From Caulobacter sp. Root1455 (lineage in GTDB: Bacteria; Pseudomonadota; Alphaproteobacteria; Caulobacterales; Caulobacteraceae), in assembly GCF_001426905.1 (NCBI RefSeq), contig NZ_LMFQ01000009.1:105-64104 (forward strand): a stretch of 64,000 nucleotides of DNA. The letters run 5' to 3'. The notes below the pieces were generated by a model. The model did not search any database and was not told the origin of the DNA. It saw only the letters and a program-made list of their open reading frames with translations. The position numbers were made by a program, and so were the translations under genes. Below, piece by piece: positions 24,544 to 35,246 of the stretch (position 1 is the stretch's first letter; each line of letters begins with the position of its first letter).

Positions 24544-24970
24544 CTAGTCCGCGTGCCCGGGCCGGCGCGAGGTCGACCAGGCTTGCGACAGGTCGGCCAG
24601 GATCACGTCCAGGCAGTCGACGCTGACCTTCAGGTCGCCGCCGCCCGCGAAGGTCAGCAGCACGGCGCCGCCCGGGGCCTCGCCCGGCTCGAAGGCCACC
24701 GACAGCAGCTCCACCACCGCGCCCTTGGCGTCGCGGCGCAGCTTGCGGGCCTGGACGCCGGTGACGTCGCCCAGCTGCAGGGCCGAGCGGATGCGCTCAC
24801 CCTTCTTCTTGCCCGCGGCTTCCCAGCGGAAGCGGTTGCAGGCCAGGGTCAGGGTGCGCGCCGAGGCGTCCCAGCGAATGTCGCCGATCTTGGCCACGGC
24901 GTCCTGCAGGGCGGCCGAGATCACCGCCAGGTCCTCGGCGTCCTGGGCCAGCAGCTTCAGCGGCGCGAGC

Positions 24971-24978
<8 letters not shown>
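24544..24978 (-). CDS. DUF2948 family protein
   Basis: 144 residues. Conserved blocks are [42 protein letters not shown] and [25 protein letters not shown]. The family is restricted mainly to alphaproteobacteria and usually follows murA, as here, where the start overlaps the murA stop by 8 bases. The function is unknown. Coupling to murA hints at an envelope or murA-related role, which is inference. Confidence 0.92.
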
Positions 24979-26269
<1,291 letters not shown>

Positions 26270-26390
26270 TGAAAGTCCCTCGTCGCGCGGCCTTCGGGGG
26301 GATGTCGCCGCGCGGTCACATGTGAAAGGGCGGTTCTACTGGTTGCAATAGCCCGCGCAAGGGCCTGCACCGATTCCTCAAGGTTCCTCC

Positions 26391-26558
26391 CTAGTCGGAG
26401 GGCGTCTCGTCGTCCGAACGGGACGGTTCCGGTTTGGCCGCCCCCTTGTCCGATCCAGCGGGCGCGGCCTTCCGGCGGCGAAGATTGGTGCGCAGCGCCT
26501 GGGCCAGCCGCGCTTCGCGCTCGGCTTTTTCGTTATGGAGCTTGGGGTTCTGGCTCAT
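26391..26558 (-). CDS. Small charged hypothetical protein
   Basis: 55 residues, MSQNPKLHNEKAEREARLAQ, then ALRTNLRRRK and an acidic, Ser/Lys-rich tail. The KAEREARLAxALRxNLRRRK segment is a recurring small alphaproteobacterial protein pattern, here predicted to be one basic helix. The GGAAGG ribosome site sits unusually close to the ATG. It lies about 120 bases after the murA start region and may be transcribed on its own. Function unknown. Confidence 0.7.
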   Translation of the reverse strand: MSQNPKLHNEKAEREARLAQALRTNLRRRKAAPAGSDKGAAKPEPSRSDDETPSD

Positions 26559-26648
26559 CCTTCCACAGGTGAAAGCGCTGCGACGATCGGTCAAGACGAT
26601 TTTGTCTTTGCCAACCGCGTTTGGTTCGCTATACGCCCCCTCCTCTTC

Positions 26649-26723
<75 letters not shown>

Positions 26724-26724
26724 T

Positions 26725-26754
26725 CGGGGCCCAAACCTTTCGGTTTGGGCCCCG
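26725..26754 (+). terminator. Terminator hairpin of tRNA-Thr
   Basis: A perfect 13-bp stem, CGGGGCCCAAACC / GGTTTGGGCCCCG, with a TTTC tetraloop starts one base after the tRNA CCA end. No long T-run follows. Confidence 0.85.
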
Positions 26755-26817
26755 ACCATTTCCCGGACATCGATATCGGTTTTGCTCCGGCGCGCGCGGA
26801 GCCGGCGAACCCGCGTT

Positions 26818-27036
26818 TCAGGCCCGCGGCTTCGACAGATAGCCGAAACTGATCCCGACCGAGTCCAGCCGTGAATGGGCGAAGGTCGGCTCCTGCTCGA
26901 CGAGGAAATCGCGCACCCCGGCCGCGTGGGGGGCGGACAACGGCCGCGGCCAGTCGATCTTGCCGGCCCCACCTTGCCGACGCCGTCGCCACGCCCCGGG
27001 CCTGAAGCCCGCCACGCTCACCCTGCCCATCGTCAA
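26818..27036 (-). pseudogene. Possible gene remnant or small protein
   Basis: A 72-residue frame whose second half, VRDFLVEQEPTFAHSRLDSV and on to GYLSKPRA, reads like protein, while the first half is Arg/Gly-rich and not convincing. No ribosome site stands out. It may be the C-terminal remnant of a lost gene or a chance frame. It occupies most of the gap between tRNA-Thr and the CE12 operon. Confidence 0.25.
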
Positions 27037-27043
27037 GCCTTGA

Positions 27044-27076
27044 GTTTCATTTTGCGGGACTTAATCTCGAAATGTG
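27044..27076. promoter_or_regulatory. Putative operator upstream of the CE12 operon
   Basis: GTTTCATTTTG followed at fixed spacing by ACT, TCTC and AAT/TG bases aligns at 24 of 33 positions with 50324-50356 at the IclR gene start. GTTTCATTTT also equals one half of the known KdgR pectin-regulator box. It lies about 80 bases before the CE12 ATG. The match is seen; binding by the IclR protein is inference. Confidence 0.5.
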
Positions 27077-27157
27077 AAATTCGTTGCCCTGACGCGGCAC
27101 GGCCGATATTTCTGGGATCAACGCAGCGCGACGCGGATCGCAGAGGGAGGCGCCTTG

Positions 27158-28450
27158 ATGTTGCCTAGACGCGCCGTTCTGGCCGCCCTCGCCGTCGCGC
27201 CGGCTTCGGGTTGGGCGACCAGCTGGGCGGCGGAGCCGGTGAAACCGATGCAGACCTGGGCCTTCGACTTCGGCGACGACAAGGCGGCTCCGGGACATGT
27301 CCGCGTGGCGCGCGACGCTGTCTACGACCCGGCCGTCGGCCACGGTTTCGAGCCCTCCCCGGCCTCCTCTGTTGTCGGCGGCCCGTTCCTGTTCTCGATC
27401 GCCGTGCCCGAGGGCGACTATCGGGTGACGCTGGAGCTGGGCGGCAAGGCGGCGTCCGACACCACGGTCAAGGCCGAGTCCCGCCGGCTGATGGCCGAAC
27501 GGATCGTCGCCAAGGCCGGCAAGACCGCGACCGTCGAATGCGTCGTCAATGTCCGCACCGCCGCCCTGGCCGCCCCGCCGCCCAACGCCCCCGGCGGCGT
27601 GCGGGTGCTGCTCAATCCGCGCGAGGAAGGCTCGTACGACTGGGACGACAAACTGACCCTGGAGTTCTGCGGACCGGCGCCCGCCGTGCGCCGCCTGCGG
27701 GTCGAGCCCGTGACCGTGCCGGTGGTGTATCTGGCCGGCGATTCCACCGTGACCGACCAGCGCTTCGAACCCGGCGCCAGCTGGGGCCAGATGCTGCCCC
27801 GGTTCTTCAAGCCCGACGTGTCGGTGGCCAACCACGCGGAGTCCGGCGAGACCCTGAAGTCGTTCCTGTTCGAGCACCGGCTGGACAAGCTGCTCAGCCG
27901 CATCAAGCCGGGCGACTGGCTGCTGATCCAGTTCGGGCACAACGACCAGAAGGCCAACTGGCCCCAGACCTACGCCGAGGCCGCCACCACCTATCGCGAC
28001 TATCTGAAGGCCTATATCGGCGAGGCGCGGCGACGCGGGGCCAAACCGGTGCTGGTGACCTCGATGCACCGGCGCAAGTTCGACGCGGCCGGCAGGATCG
28101 TGAACACCCACGGCGACTATCCCGAGGCCGTGCGCGCCGTGGGCCGCGAAACCGGCGCGCCGGTGATCGACCTGCTGACGATGAGCGCGGCCTTCTACGA
28201 GGCCCTGGGTCCCGCCGACGCCTGGAAGGCGTTCGGCGATGGCGGCAAGGACGCCACGCATCACAACAACTACGGCGCCTATGTGCTGGCCGAGTGCGTG
28301 GTGACCGGCATCCGCGCGGAGGTCCCGGACCTGGCGGCGCATCTGCTCGACGGCCTGCCGCCGTTTGATCCGGCCAGGCCTCCCTCGCCCGATACGTTCG
28401 TCCTGGCCCCCAGCGTCGCCCACAGCACCGAGGCTCCCCGTGGCAACTGA
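27158..28450 (+). CDS. Rhamnogalacturonan acetylesterase, CE12 (SGNH hydrolase) with N-terminal beta-domain
   Basis: 430 residues from the ATG at 27158 (GAGGGAGG 7 bases upstream). After a signal peptide (AVLAALAVAPASGWATSWAA), residues ~30-185 form a beta-sandwich starting TWAFDFGDDKAAPGHVRV. The SGNH domain follows: block I VYLAGDSTVTDQ with the nucleophile Ser, block III IQFGHNDQK, and the Asp/His pair in GGKDATHHNNYGAY. CE12 enzymes remove acetyl groups from galacturonate in rhamnogalacturonan. It is first in a four-gene operon and overlaps the next gene by 11 bases. Confidence 0.92.
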   Translation: MLPRRAVLAALAVAPASGWATSWAAEPVKPMQTWAFDFGDDKAAPGHVRVARDAVYDPAVGHGFEPSPASSVVGGPFLFSIAVPEGDYRVTLELGGKAASDTTVKAESRRLMAERIVAKAGKTATVECVVNVRTAALAAPPPNAPGGVRVLLNPREEGSYDWDDKLTLEFCGPAPAVRRLRVEPVTVPVVYLAGDSTVTDQRFEPGASWGQMLPRFFKPDVSVANHAESGETLKSFLFEHRLDKLLSRIKPGDWLLIQFGHNDQKANWPQTYAEAATTYRDYLKAYIGEARRRGAKPVLVTSMHRRKFDAAGRIVNTHGDYPEAVRAVGRETGAPVIDLLTMSAAFYEALGPADAWKAFGDGGKDATHHNNYGAYVLAECVVTGIRAEVPDLAAHLLDGLPPFDPARPPSPDTFVLAPSVAHSTEAPRGN

Positions 28451-29417
28451 TCCCGCTCTCGACCGCCGCGCCCTACTGGGCCTGGGCGCCCTGGCCCTGG
28501 CCGCGCCGGGCCTGGCCCGCGCCCAGACGTCCGCGCCCTCGACCATCGAGGTCATGGACCTCTGGCCCGGCAAGCCGCCCGGCGGCGAGAAGGTCACGGT
28601 CGCCGAGCAGGTGATCCTGCGCAAGCCCGGCGGCGATCCCAACGACACCGCCTTCCTGAACGTCACCAAGCCCTGGCTGATGATGCGCCGGCCGGCCAAG
28701 CCGAACGGCGCGGCGATCCTGATGATCCCCGGCGGCGGCTATATCCGCGTGGCGGTCAGCAAGGCCGGCGGCTCGATCGACGCCTGGATCGCCGATCAGG
28801 GCGTGACCGCCTTCGTCATGGACTACCGCCTGCCGGCCGACGGCTGGGCGGCGGGTCCGGACGTGCCGCTGCAGGACGCCCAGCGCGCCATCCGCCTGAT
28901 CCGCGCCAATGCGGGCAAGTGGGGCCTGGATCCCGAGCGGATCGCCGTGACCGGCTTCTCGGCCGGCGGCCACGTCGCCGCGCGGCTGGCGACGCGGTTC
29001 GCGACACAGACCTACGCCCCGATCGACGCGGCCGACCAGTTGTCGGCCCGGCCGATGGCGGCGGGCCTGTTCTATCCCGTGGTCACCATGACCGCGCCCC
29101 ACGCCCACGGCAGCTCGCTGAAGTCCCTGCTGGGGACCAGTCCCACCGAGGCCCAGCGCCTGGCGGTGTCGGCCGAGCACGACATCCCCACCGACGCCCC
29201 GCCGACCTTCATCGCCGCCGCGGCCGACGACAAGGTCGTGCCGATGGAGAACAGCCTGATGATGTTCCAGGCCCTGAGAGCCCAGAAGATCGCCAGCGAA
29301 CTGCACGTCTTCGAGTCCGGCGGTCACGGCTTCGGGCTGAACGGCCCCGGCGGCGGCGCCATGCCTTGGCCGGCCCTGCTGAGCGCCTTCTTCAAGCGGC
29401 ACGGCCTCTACGCATGA
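28440..29417 (+). CDS. Secreted alpha/beta hydrolase (acetyl esterase-like)
   Basis: 325 residues from GTG at 28440, preceded by GAGG. DRRALLGLGALALAAPGLARA is a twin-arginine-like signal. The fold is shown by the oxyanion segment LMIPGGGYIRVA, the nucleophile elbow VTGFSAGGHVAARL, the acid loop AAADDKVVP and the His in ESGGHGFGL. It resembles esterases that deacetylate xylan or pectin. Its start overlaps the CE12 gene and its stop overlaps the GH28 start, so all are translationally coupled. Acetyl- or methyl-ester specificity is not determined. Confidence 0.88.
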   Translation: MATDPALDRRALLGLGALALAAPGLARAQTSAPSTIEVMDLWPGKPPGGEKVTVAEQVILRKPGGDPNDTAFLNVTKPWLMMRRPAKPNGAAILMIPGGGYIRVAVSKAGGSIDAWIADQGVTAFVMDYRLPADGWAAGPDVPLQDAQRAIRLIRANAGKWGLDPERIAVTGFSAGGHVAARLATRFATQTYAPIDAADQLSARPMAAGLFYPVVTMTAPHAHGSSLKSLLGTSPTEAQRLAVSAEHDIPTDAPPTFIAAAADDKVVPMENSLMMFQALRAQKIASELHVFESGGHGFGLNGPGGGAMPWPALLSAFFKRHGLYA

Positions 29418-30979
29418 CCCGCGCGTCGTTCGACGTCCGAGAGTTCGGGGCGCGGGGCGACGGCGCGACGCTCAATACCGATGCGATCAACGGGGCGATC
29501 GCGTTCGCCCACGCGGCCGGCGGCGGCCAGGTCGTGCTGTCGGCGGGACGCTGGCTGTCGTTCTCGATCCGGCTGCTGAGCGGCGTCACCCTGCGATTGG
29601 AAGACGACTGCGTGCTGGAGGCCGCCGACCCCGCGCGTCCCAGAAGCGCCCCTTGGGGCGCCTACGACCCGGCCGAGCCCAACCCGTTCGACCTGTACCA
29701 GGACTTCGGCCACAGCCATTGGCGCAACAGCCTGATCTGGGGCGAGGACGTCGAGGACGTGGCGATCGTCGGCCCCGGCATGATCGACGGCGTCGGCATG
29801 ACCCGCGAAGGCCCCGGCTCGCGCTGGACCCGCCAGGCCGGCGAGTTCCCGGTCAGCATGGCCAATCTGTCGGCCGAGGAAATGGCGATCCTGGTTCCTG
29901 ACCTGGAGGCCATGGCCGGCCAGGGCAACAAGGCCGTCGCCCTGAAGAACGCTCGCCGCGTGCGCCTGGACGGCTTCACGATCTGGCGCGGCGGCCACTT
30001 CGCGGTGCTGGCCACCGGCTGCGACGACCTGACGATCAGCAACCTGCGGATCGACACCAACCGCGACGGCCTGGACATCGATTGCTGCCGCGACGTGACC
30101 ATCGCCGACTGCCGGGTCAACACGCCCAACGACGACGCCATCGTCTTGAAAAGCTCGCTGGCCCTGGGCGAGGCCCGCGCCACCGAACGCGTCGAGATCA
30201 CGCGCTGCCATGTCAGCGGCTTCGACCTGGGCACGATGCTGGACGGGACCCGGGGCCGCACCCAGCGGCTGGCTCCGGACCAGGACCGCGTCACCGGCCG
30301 GATCAAGCTGGGCACCGAGTCCAACGGCGGTTTTCGCCACATCACCATCAGCGACTGCGTCTTCACCCGATCGCGGGGCCTGGCCCTGGAGACCGTCGAC
30401 GGCGGCGTGATCGAGGACGTCTCGATCACCAATGTCGTCATGCGCGAGGTCACCACCGCGCCGCTGTTCCTGCGCCTGGGCGACCGGGGGCGCGGCCCCG
30501 AGGGCGCGACGCGCGGGGCCATCCGGCGGGTCAGCGTCCGCGGCCTGACCGCCTGGGACATCCTACCGGACTACGCCGCCACGATCGCCGGCCTGGAGGG
30601 CGACCCGATCGAGGACGTCGAGCTGACCGACGTCTGCCTGGTCTATGCGGGCGGCGGCGACGCGGCCTGGGCCGACCGGCGTCCCGACGACATGGCCCAG
30701 GCCTATCCGGAGCCCAGCATGTTCGGCCCCACCCCGGCCTACGGCCTGTGGGCCCGGCACGTCGAAGGCCTGAAGCTGGACAATGTGCGCATCGAGACCC
30801 TGAAGCCCGATCCTCGTCCGCCCATCCTGCTGCAGGCCGTGCGCGGCGGTTGCTTCAAGCGCCTGGACCTGGCCTGGGCGCAGGGGGCGGGGCCGATCGT
30901 CGGCGAGACCGTGTCCGGCCTGGCCGCCGATCCGCCCCGACGCGTCGGCCCGGCGACAACGGATGGAGACGAACGATGA
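29414..30979 (+). CDS. GH28 family pectin hydrolase (polygalacturonase/rhamnogalacturonase-like)
   Basis: 521 residues, starting by ATGA overlap with the esterase. The N-terminus FDVREFGARGDGATLNTDAI is the classic start of a right-handed beta-helix pectinase. GH28 acids are in NRD219-GLDI and ND240-D241-AIVLK, and the RIK substrate motif is in GRIKLGTES. The GHG motif found between these in many GH28 members is not obvious, so this is a divergent subfamily. Coil-forming ITRCHVSG and ITNVVMREV segments follow. No signal peptide is visible, so the site of action is unclear. Hydrolysis of galacturonosyl linkages in rhamnogalacturonan fits the context. Confidence 0.88.
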   Translation: MTRASFDVREFGARGDGATLNTDAINGAIAFAHAAGGGQVVLSAGRWLSFSIRLLSGVTLRLEDDCVLEAADPARPRSAPWGAYDPAEPNPFDLYQDFGHSHWRNSLIWGEDVEDVAIVGPGMIDGVGMTREGPGSRWTRQAGEFPVSMANLSAEEMAILVPDLEAMAGQGNKAVALKNARRVRLDGFTIWRGGHFAVLATGCDDLTISNLRIDTNRDGLDIDCCRDVTIADCRVNTPNDDAIVLKSSLALGEARATERVEITRCHVSGFDLGTMLDGTRGRTQRLAPDQDRVTGRIKLGTESNGGFRHITISDCVFTRSRGLALETVDGGVIEDVSITNVVMREVTTAPLFLRLGDRGRGPEGATRGAIRRVSVRGLTAWDILPDYAATIAGLEGDPIEDVELTDVCLVYAGGGDAAWADRRPDDMAQAYPEPSMFGPTPAYGLWARHVEGLKLDNVRIETLKPDPRPPILLQAVRGGCFKRLDLAWAQGAGPIVGETVSGLAADPPRRVGPATTDGDER

Positions 30980-31680
30980 AGCGCCGCGCGGTCCTCGGCG
31001 GACTGGCCTGGCTGGCCGCCGCCCCCGCCCTCGCCGCCCCGGACGCTCCCCCCCGGCGCGGCCGCCGCCTCCACGCCGACGACTTCCGCCGCGGTCTGGA
31101 CCAGTGGACGCTCGAAGCCGAAAAGCCGGCCAAGGTCGGCGTCCGGGGCGGCGTGCTCGACATCGACACGCCCGCCGGCCTGACCCTGTGGTTCCGCCCC
31201 GAACTGATCGGTCCGGTATTGATCCAGTACCAGGCCCAGGCGGTCTCGGCGGGCGGCCCCCATGATCGGGTCAGCGACCTGAACGCCTTCTGGATGGCCC
31301 GCGACGCCGGCGGAGGCAGCCCACTGGCCACGCCGCGCACGGGGGCCTTCGCCGACTACGACACCCTGAAGACCTACTATGTGGGCCAGGGCGGCAACGC
31401 CAACACCTCGACCCGTTTCCGTCGCTATGTAGGCCGTCCCGGCGAGCGGCCGCTGCTGCCCCGGCACGACCACGCGGCCGCCGACGAGAGGCTGGTCCCC
31501 AATCGCTGGCAGACGGTGCGGCTGGTGGCCGACGGCGGGCTGATCCAGTACTGGAACGACGAGCGCAAGCTGTTCGAACTGAACGACGCCGAGCCCTACA
31601 CCCGCGGCTGGTTCGGCCTGCGGACAACGCTGAGCCACCTGCGGGTGCGACGGTTCCGCATCTACGCCCTGGCGCGGTAG
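30976..31680 (+). CDS. DUF6250 domain protein, secreted jelly-roll
   Basis: 234 residues, start by ATGA overlap with GH28 and GGAG 9 bases upstream. A twin-arginine-like signal (MKRRAVLGGLAWLAAAPALA) precedes a concanavalin-like beta-sandwich: DDFRRGLDQWTLEAEK, DLNAFWMARD, YYVGQGGNANTSTRFRRY, and NRWQTVRLVADGGLIQYWND. This resembles DUF6250/DUF1080-type proteins, which occur in pectin loci and may bind or cleave sugars. It is the last gene of the CE12 operon. Confidence 0.8.
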   Translation: MKRRAVLGGLAWLAAAPALAAPDAPPRRGRRLHADDFRRGLDQWTLEAEKPAKVGVRGGVLDIDTPAGLTLWFRPELIGPVLIQYQAQAVSAGGPHDRVSDLNAFWMARDAGGGSPLATPRTGAFADYDTLKTYYVGQGGNANTSTRFRRYVGRPGERPLLPRHDHAAADERLVPNRWQTVRLVADGGLIQYWNDERKLFELNDAEPYTRGWFGLRTTLSHLRVRRFRIYALAR

Positions 31681-31701
31681 GTCAGCGCCTTCTCACCTCA
31701 G

Positions 31702-31733
31702 GAAAAAGGGCCGCGCCATGCCGGCGTGGCCCT
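31702..31733 (-). terminator. Terminator for the TonB-dependent receptor
   Basis: On the minus strand AGGGCC-a-CGCC-GGCAT-GGCG-c-GGCCCT is followed by TTTTT. It lies about 90 bases after the receptor stop and 25 after the DUF6250 stop, so it may serve both converging operons. Confidence 0.8.
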
Positions 31734-31821
31734 GAAAGTCATCCCTAGATCGTGCAGTCGAAGAGCGTGGCGACGGACGCCCCGGGCTCGACACCGGGAC
31801 GTCCGCCGCCTGGCGCCGGTC

Positions 31822-34800
31822 CTAGAACTTCGCCGTCACGCCGACGAAGAAGCGGCGTCCGAAGTAGCCCAGTTCCGTCAGGCGGATGTCGCCGGCGGTC
31901 GAGCGTTCCTCTTCCTTGGTCAGGTTCTTGCCTTCGACGAAGAAGGACAGGCCCTGGATGTTCCAGAGGTCCGGCTTCCACGTGATCTTTCCGTCCAGAT
32001 AGCCGGTCGCGTCGCGATAGACGGGTTGGCCCGAGTTGTCGGCGGCCGAGATCAGGTACTTGGAGCGGTAGTTGTAGGCCACGCGCGCGTTGAATGGCCC
32101 CTTGTCGTACCACAGGGTCACGTTGGCGCTGTCGGGCGACAGGCCCGGGAACGGCAGAGGCGAGCCGTCGAGGATCGAGTACAGACCCACCTCGGTGGCC
32201 TTCTGGTAGGTGTAGTTGCCATCGACGCCGAAGCCCGACAGCCAGCCCGGCAAGAAGGTGAAGGCGGTCTTGGCGGTGACTTCCACGCCCTTGATCTTGG
32301 CGCCGTCGCCGTTGATGTAGGTGTTGAAGTTGTACATCACGCCGTCGCCGTAGACGTCGCGCTTGCCCAGCAGGGTGCGGGACGAGACGTAGAACGACTT
32401 GATGTCCTTGTAGAACAGACCGACCGAAACCTGGGTGTCCTGGTTCGGGTAGTATTCGAAGCTCAGGTCATACTGGTTGGCGCGATAGGGCTTCAGCTCG
32501 GGATTGCCGGCCGTGCAGCTGGGTTCGTCGAACTCGCCGTTGGCGTCGGGCGCGGCGTCGGTGGTGCAGGTCACGGTCGGGAGCAGGAAGTCGAGGCGCG
32601 GACGGGCCATCAGCTGGGCGAAGCCGAAGCGCGTGGACAGCTTGTTCGGAACAAACCACAGGCCGGCGTTGAAGCTGGGCAGCCAGACCGTGTAGTCCTT
32701 CTTGTAGCTGCGCAGGCTGTTGGACAGCGTGTAGGTCGTCGCCGTGCCGCCGTTGGTGGCCGCATAGGCTTGCTGGCGGGTCGAGACGCCTTCCGCGCTC
32801 ACCTTCGTCTGGACGCGCCGCCAGCCGAAGTTGCCGTCCAGGTCGAACGACCCGATCGGGATGGCGTAATCGAACTTGATATACTGGGCGTTCGTCTCTT
32901 CCTGGATCCGGTAGGGGATCTGATCGTGCGCCTTGCCGTCGTTGCCGACGGTGTGGATCATGTTGTCCAGGTTGAAGTGCGACGTGTTCAGATTCTGCGA
33001 GATCACATCGTAGTTCGGGTACATCCAGCTGGTCGGCATCGAGCCGCCGCCGAAGTAGAAGTTGGCCGGCAGGGGCGACATGCCCGAGGCGAAGACCTGG
33101 TTAGAGAAGGCTCGCGACCAGACTTCCGACGAACCCCAGTAGCCGGTGGTGTAGGTCGTGCCCAGCACCGGGCTTGTCTGATCGGGAGCGCCCGCGGCGT
33201 TGTTGATCGTCGCCGTCGAGTTCACCGCGTTGCTGTAGATCACGGTGTCGTCCGTGGTCGAGTACGGGTTGGCGCCGCCATCCAGGATGAAGCCGCCATA
33301 GCCGTAGCCTTCGGTCTTATAGTCGGTGGCGCGACCGCCGAACTCCAGCCTGTGGATCACCGGCAGGTGCGTGTCGTAGTCGAAGTCGAGCTTGTACTGC
33401 TGCTCCTTCTGGTTCACGAGCGACGGGCGGTACTGGATCTGCCACTGGCGGATCGCCGAGGCGTCCGACGGGCTGTAGCCGCTGGCGAACTTGAACGACG
33501 GCTCGCCGTTGCCGTCGAGGCTCACGACCATGCCGGGCGTGTCGAAGCTGACGCTGACGTTGTTGGTCTGCGAGGTCGTGTCAGTGTTGGCGTTGGAGCC
33601 CATGAACTCGACCTGCAGGCGGTCGCCCCGGTACTTGCCGCCAAAGCTGACGTATTCGCTGCTGCTGTCGTAGGCGAAGTCGCGGGCGCTGATGCCGAAG
33701 CCCAGGTTGCCGCCGGCGCTGGCGGTAACCAGGCAGTTGCCCAGGGTGTAGCCGGTGACGTTGTGGTTGGCGTCGACCTTGACCGAGCTGGCGGTGGTGT
33801 TGGTCGCCGAGCATGACGTGCCGACCAGGTTGCGCAGACGGCTGACCGAGGTGAAGTCAGTGCCGTAGTTGATGTCGTTGAGCGTCTGCTTGCGCTCGTC
33901 GTAGTTATAGCTGACCCAGGCGTCGAGGCGGTCGTTGAACCGGTACTGGGCGGTGAACTCCGACGAGATCCGCTTGTCGTTGCGATACCAAACGCCATAG
34001 CGAGCCGTGCGCGGCGCATAGTCGTACCATTGCGACTGGCAGGCGGTGCGCAGGTTGGACGACGAGATCTGGGTCGAGTCGGGGGTCACCAGTGCGCTAC
34101 AGGCCGACTGGCTGGTGACATTGCGAGCCAGGTCGTTGATCTGGCTGTTGTAGGCGGTATTGTAGTACGGGACGGTCTTGTCGGCCGAGCTGTCGAAGTC
34201 GGCGAAGCGACCCCACGAGGTGTTGCGGACGAAGTCGCCGCGCGTGTCCACTTCGTCGTAGGTGACGTTGGCCATCAGGCCCAGGCGGTCGTCCAGGAAT
34301 TTGCCCGCGGCGATGACGTTCAGGCGCGGCGCCCAGTCCTTCATCGTGTCCAGCTTCTGGGCCGAGGCGGTCATCGAGATGGTGGGCTTGGCGAAGTCCA
34401 GCGGCTTGCGGGTGGTCACCGAGACCGTGCCGCCGACGCCGCCTTCGGTCATGTCGGCGGTGAAGCCCTTGAACACGTCGATCGACTGGACCAGTTCGGC
34501 GGCCAGTTCGCGGAAGTCGTTGGATCGGCCGCCGCCGCCGTAGACTTGCAGGTTGCCCGCGGTCGACAGCACGCTCATGCCGTTGATCTCGACGCGGTTC
34601 AGGTCGGGTTCGACGCCGCGGATCGAGACAGCGTTGCCTTCGCCGAAATCGCGGGCCAGTTGGACGCCAGTCACTCGACCCAGCGCTTCGCCGATGTTCT
34701 TGTCGGGGAACTGGCCGATGTCTTCGGCGACGATCGAATCGGAGATCGTGCCGTTCCGCTTCTTGCGGTTCATGGCCGACTGCAGACTGGCGCGGGTGCC

Positions 34801-34959
34801 GACGACGACCACTTCCTCGATGGTGGTCTTGTCCTCGACCGCCGAGCCGGAAGCGGTGCTCTGGGCGTGGGCGCCGCCGGCGCAGGCTAGGCCGGCGGCC
34901 AGGGCCAACAAGGACACTGTAGCAACGGCCGCGCGACGACCGCGAGTGGATGCAAGCAT
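31822..34959 (-). CDS. TonB-dependent receptor (oligosaccharide type)
   Basis: 1045 residues from ATG at 34959 with GAGGGAGGG just upstream. Signal peptide AVATVSLLALAAGLACAGGAHA is followed by the TonB-box region TIEEVVVVGTRASLQSAM. The plug domain contains DIGQFPDKNIGEALGRVTGV and VSIRGVEPDLNRVEINGM, typical of the carbohydrate-linked receptors abundant in Caulobacter and xanthomonads. The 22-strand barrel ends in LTELGYFGRRFFVGVTAKF with a terminal Phe. It is expected to import rhamnogalacturonan fragments, given its position divergent from PL11. It depends on the ExbB/ExbD/TonB motor. Confidence 0.93.
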   Translation of the reverse strand: MLASTRGRRAAVATVSLLALAAGLACAGGAHAQSTASGSAVEDKTTIEEVVVVGTRASLQSAMNRKKRNGTISDSIVAEDIGQFPDKNIGEALGRVTGVQLARDFGEGNAVSIRGVEPDLNRVEINGMSVLSTAGNLQVYGGGGRSNDFRELAAELVQSIDVFKGFTADMTEGGVGGTVSVTTRKPLDFAKPTISMTASAQKLDTMKDWAPRLNVIAAGKFLDDRLGLMANVTYDEVDTRGDFVRNTSWGRFADFDSSADKTVPYYNTAYNSQINDLARNVTSQSACSALVTPDSTQISSSNLRTACQSQWYDYAPRTARYGVWYRNDKRISSEFTAQYRFNDRLDAWVSYNYDERKQTLNDINYGTDFTSVSRLRNLVGTSCSATNTTASSVKVDANHNVTGYTLGNCLVTASAGGNLGFGISARDFAYDSSSEYVSFGGKYRGDRLQVEFMGSNANTDTTSQTNNVSVSFDTPGMVVSLDGNGEPSFKFASGYSPSDASAIRQWQIQYRPSLVNQKEQQYKLDFDYDTHLPVIHRLEFGGRATDYKTEGYGYGGFILDGGANPYSTTDDTVIYSNAVNSTATINNAAGAPDQTSPVLGTTYTTGYWGSSEVWSRAFSNQVFASGMSPLPANFYFGGGSMPTSWMYPNYDVISQNLNTSHFNLDNMIHTVGNDGKAHDQIPYRIQEETNAQYIKFDYAIPIGSFDLDGNFGWRRVQTKVSAEGVSTRQQAYAATNGGTATTYTLSNSLRSYKKDYTVWLPSFNAGLWFVPNKLSTRFGFAQLMARPRLDFLLPTVTCTTDAAPDANGEFDEPSCTAGNPELKPYRANQYDLSFEYYPNQDTQVSVGLFYKDIKSFYVSSRTLLGKRDVYGDGVMYNFNTYINGDGAKIKGVEVTAKTAFTFLPGWLSGFGVDGNYTYQKATEVGLYSILDGSPLPFPGLSPDSANVTLWYDKGPFNARVAYNYRSKYLISAADNSGQPVYRDATGYLDGKITWKPDLWNIQGLSFFVEGKNLTKEEERSTAGDIRLTELGYFGRRFFVGVTAKF

Positions 34960-35065
34960 GGGTTCCCTCCCTCTACATGACCTAGAGCCTCCCGAAGGCC
35001 CCGGGCGCCTTGCCGGCCCTGCGGCGGCCCTTGAACGGGCGGCTCGCAGCGCACGACGGCGCATT

Positions 35066-35099
35066 TCTCATACAATAGGAATAGTTCCACATACTGAGA
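35066..35099. promoter_or_regulatory. Putative palindromic operator between receptor and PL11 genes
   Basis: TCTCA...GGAA-TAG-TTCC...TGAGA is an imperfect palindrome in the 287-base divergent intergenic region. Its left half, TCTCATACAATAGG, aligns with TCTCATTATATCGG before the GH2 gene and TCTCATAATATGG before the IclR gene. The conserved half-site is seen; the factor is unknown. Confidence 0.5.
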
Positions 35100-35246
35100 T
35101 GTCAACGCAATTTGTGGGAAGACAGAACTTTGTTTCCGTGGTGTAAGGTTGTTGCAACGCTCGCGAGGCGGCCCTGACGCCGACCCCGAGGCCGCGAAGA
35201 ACGGCCATCGCGAGCTCAAAACGGGGAAACACAAGGGATTCGACGC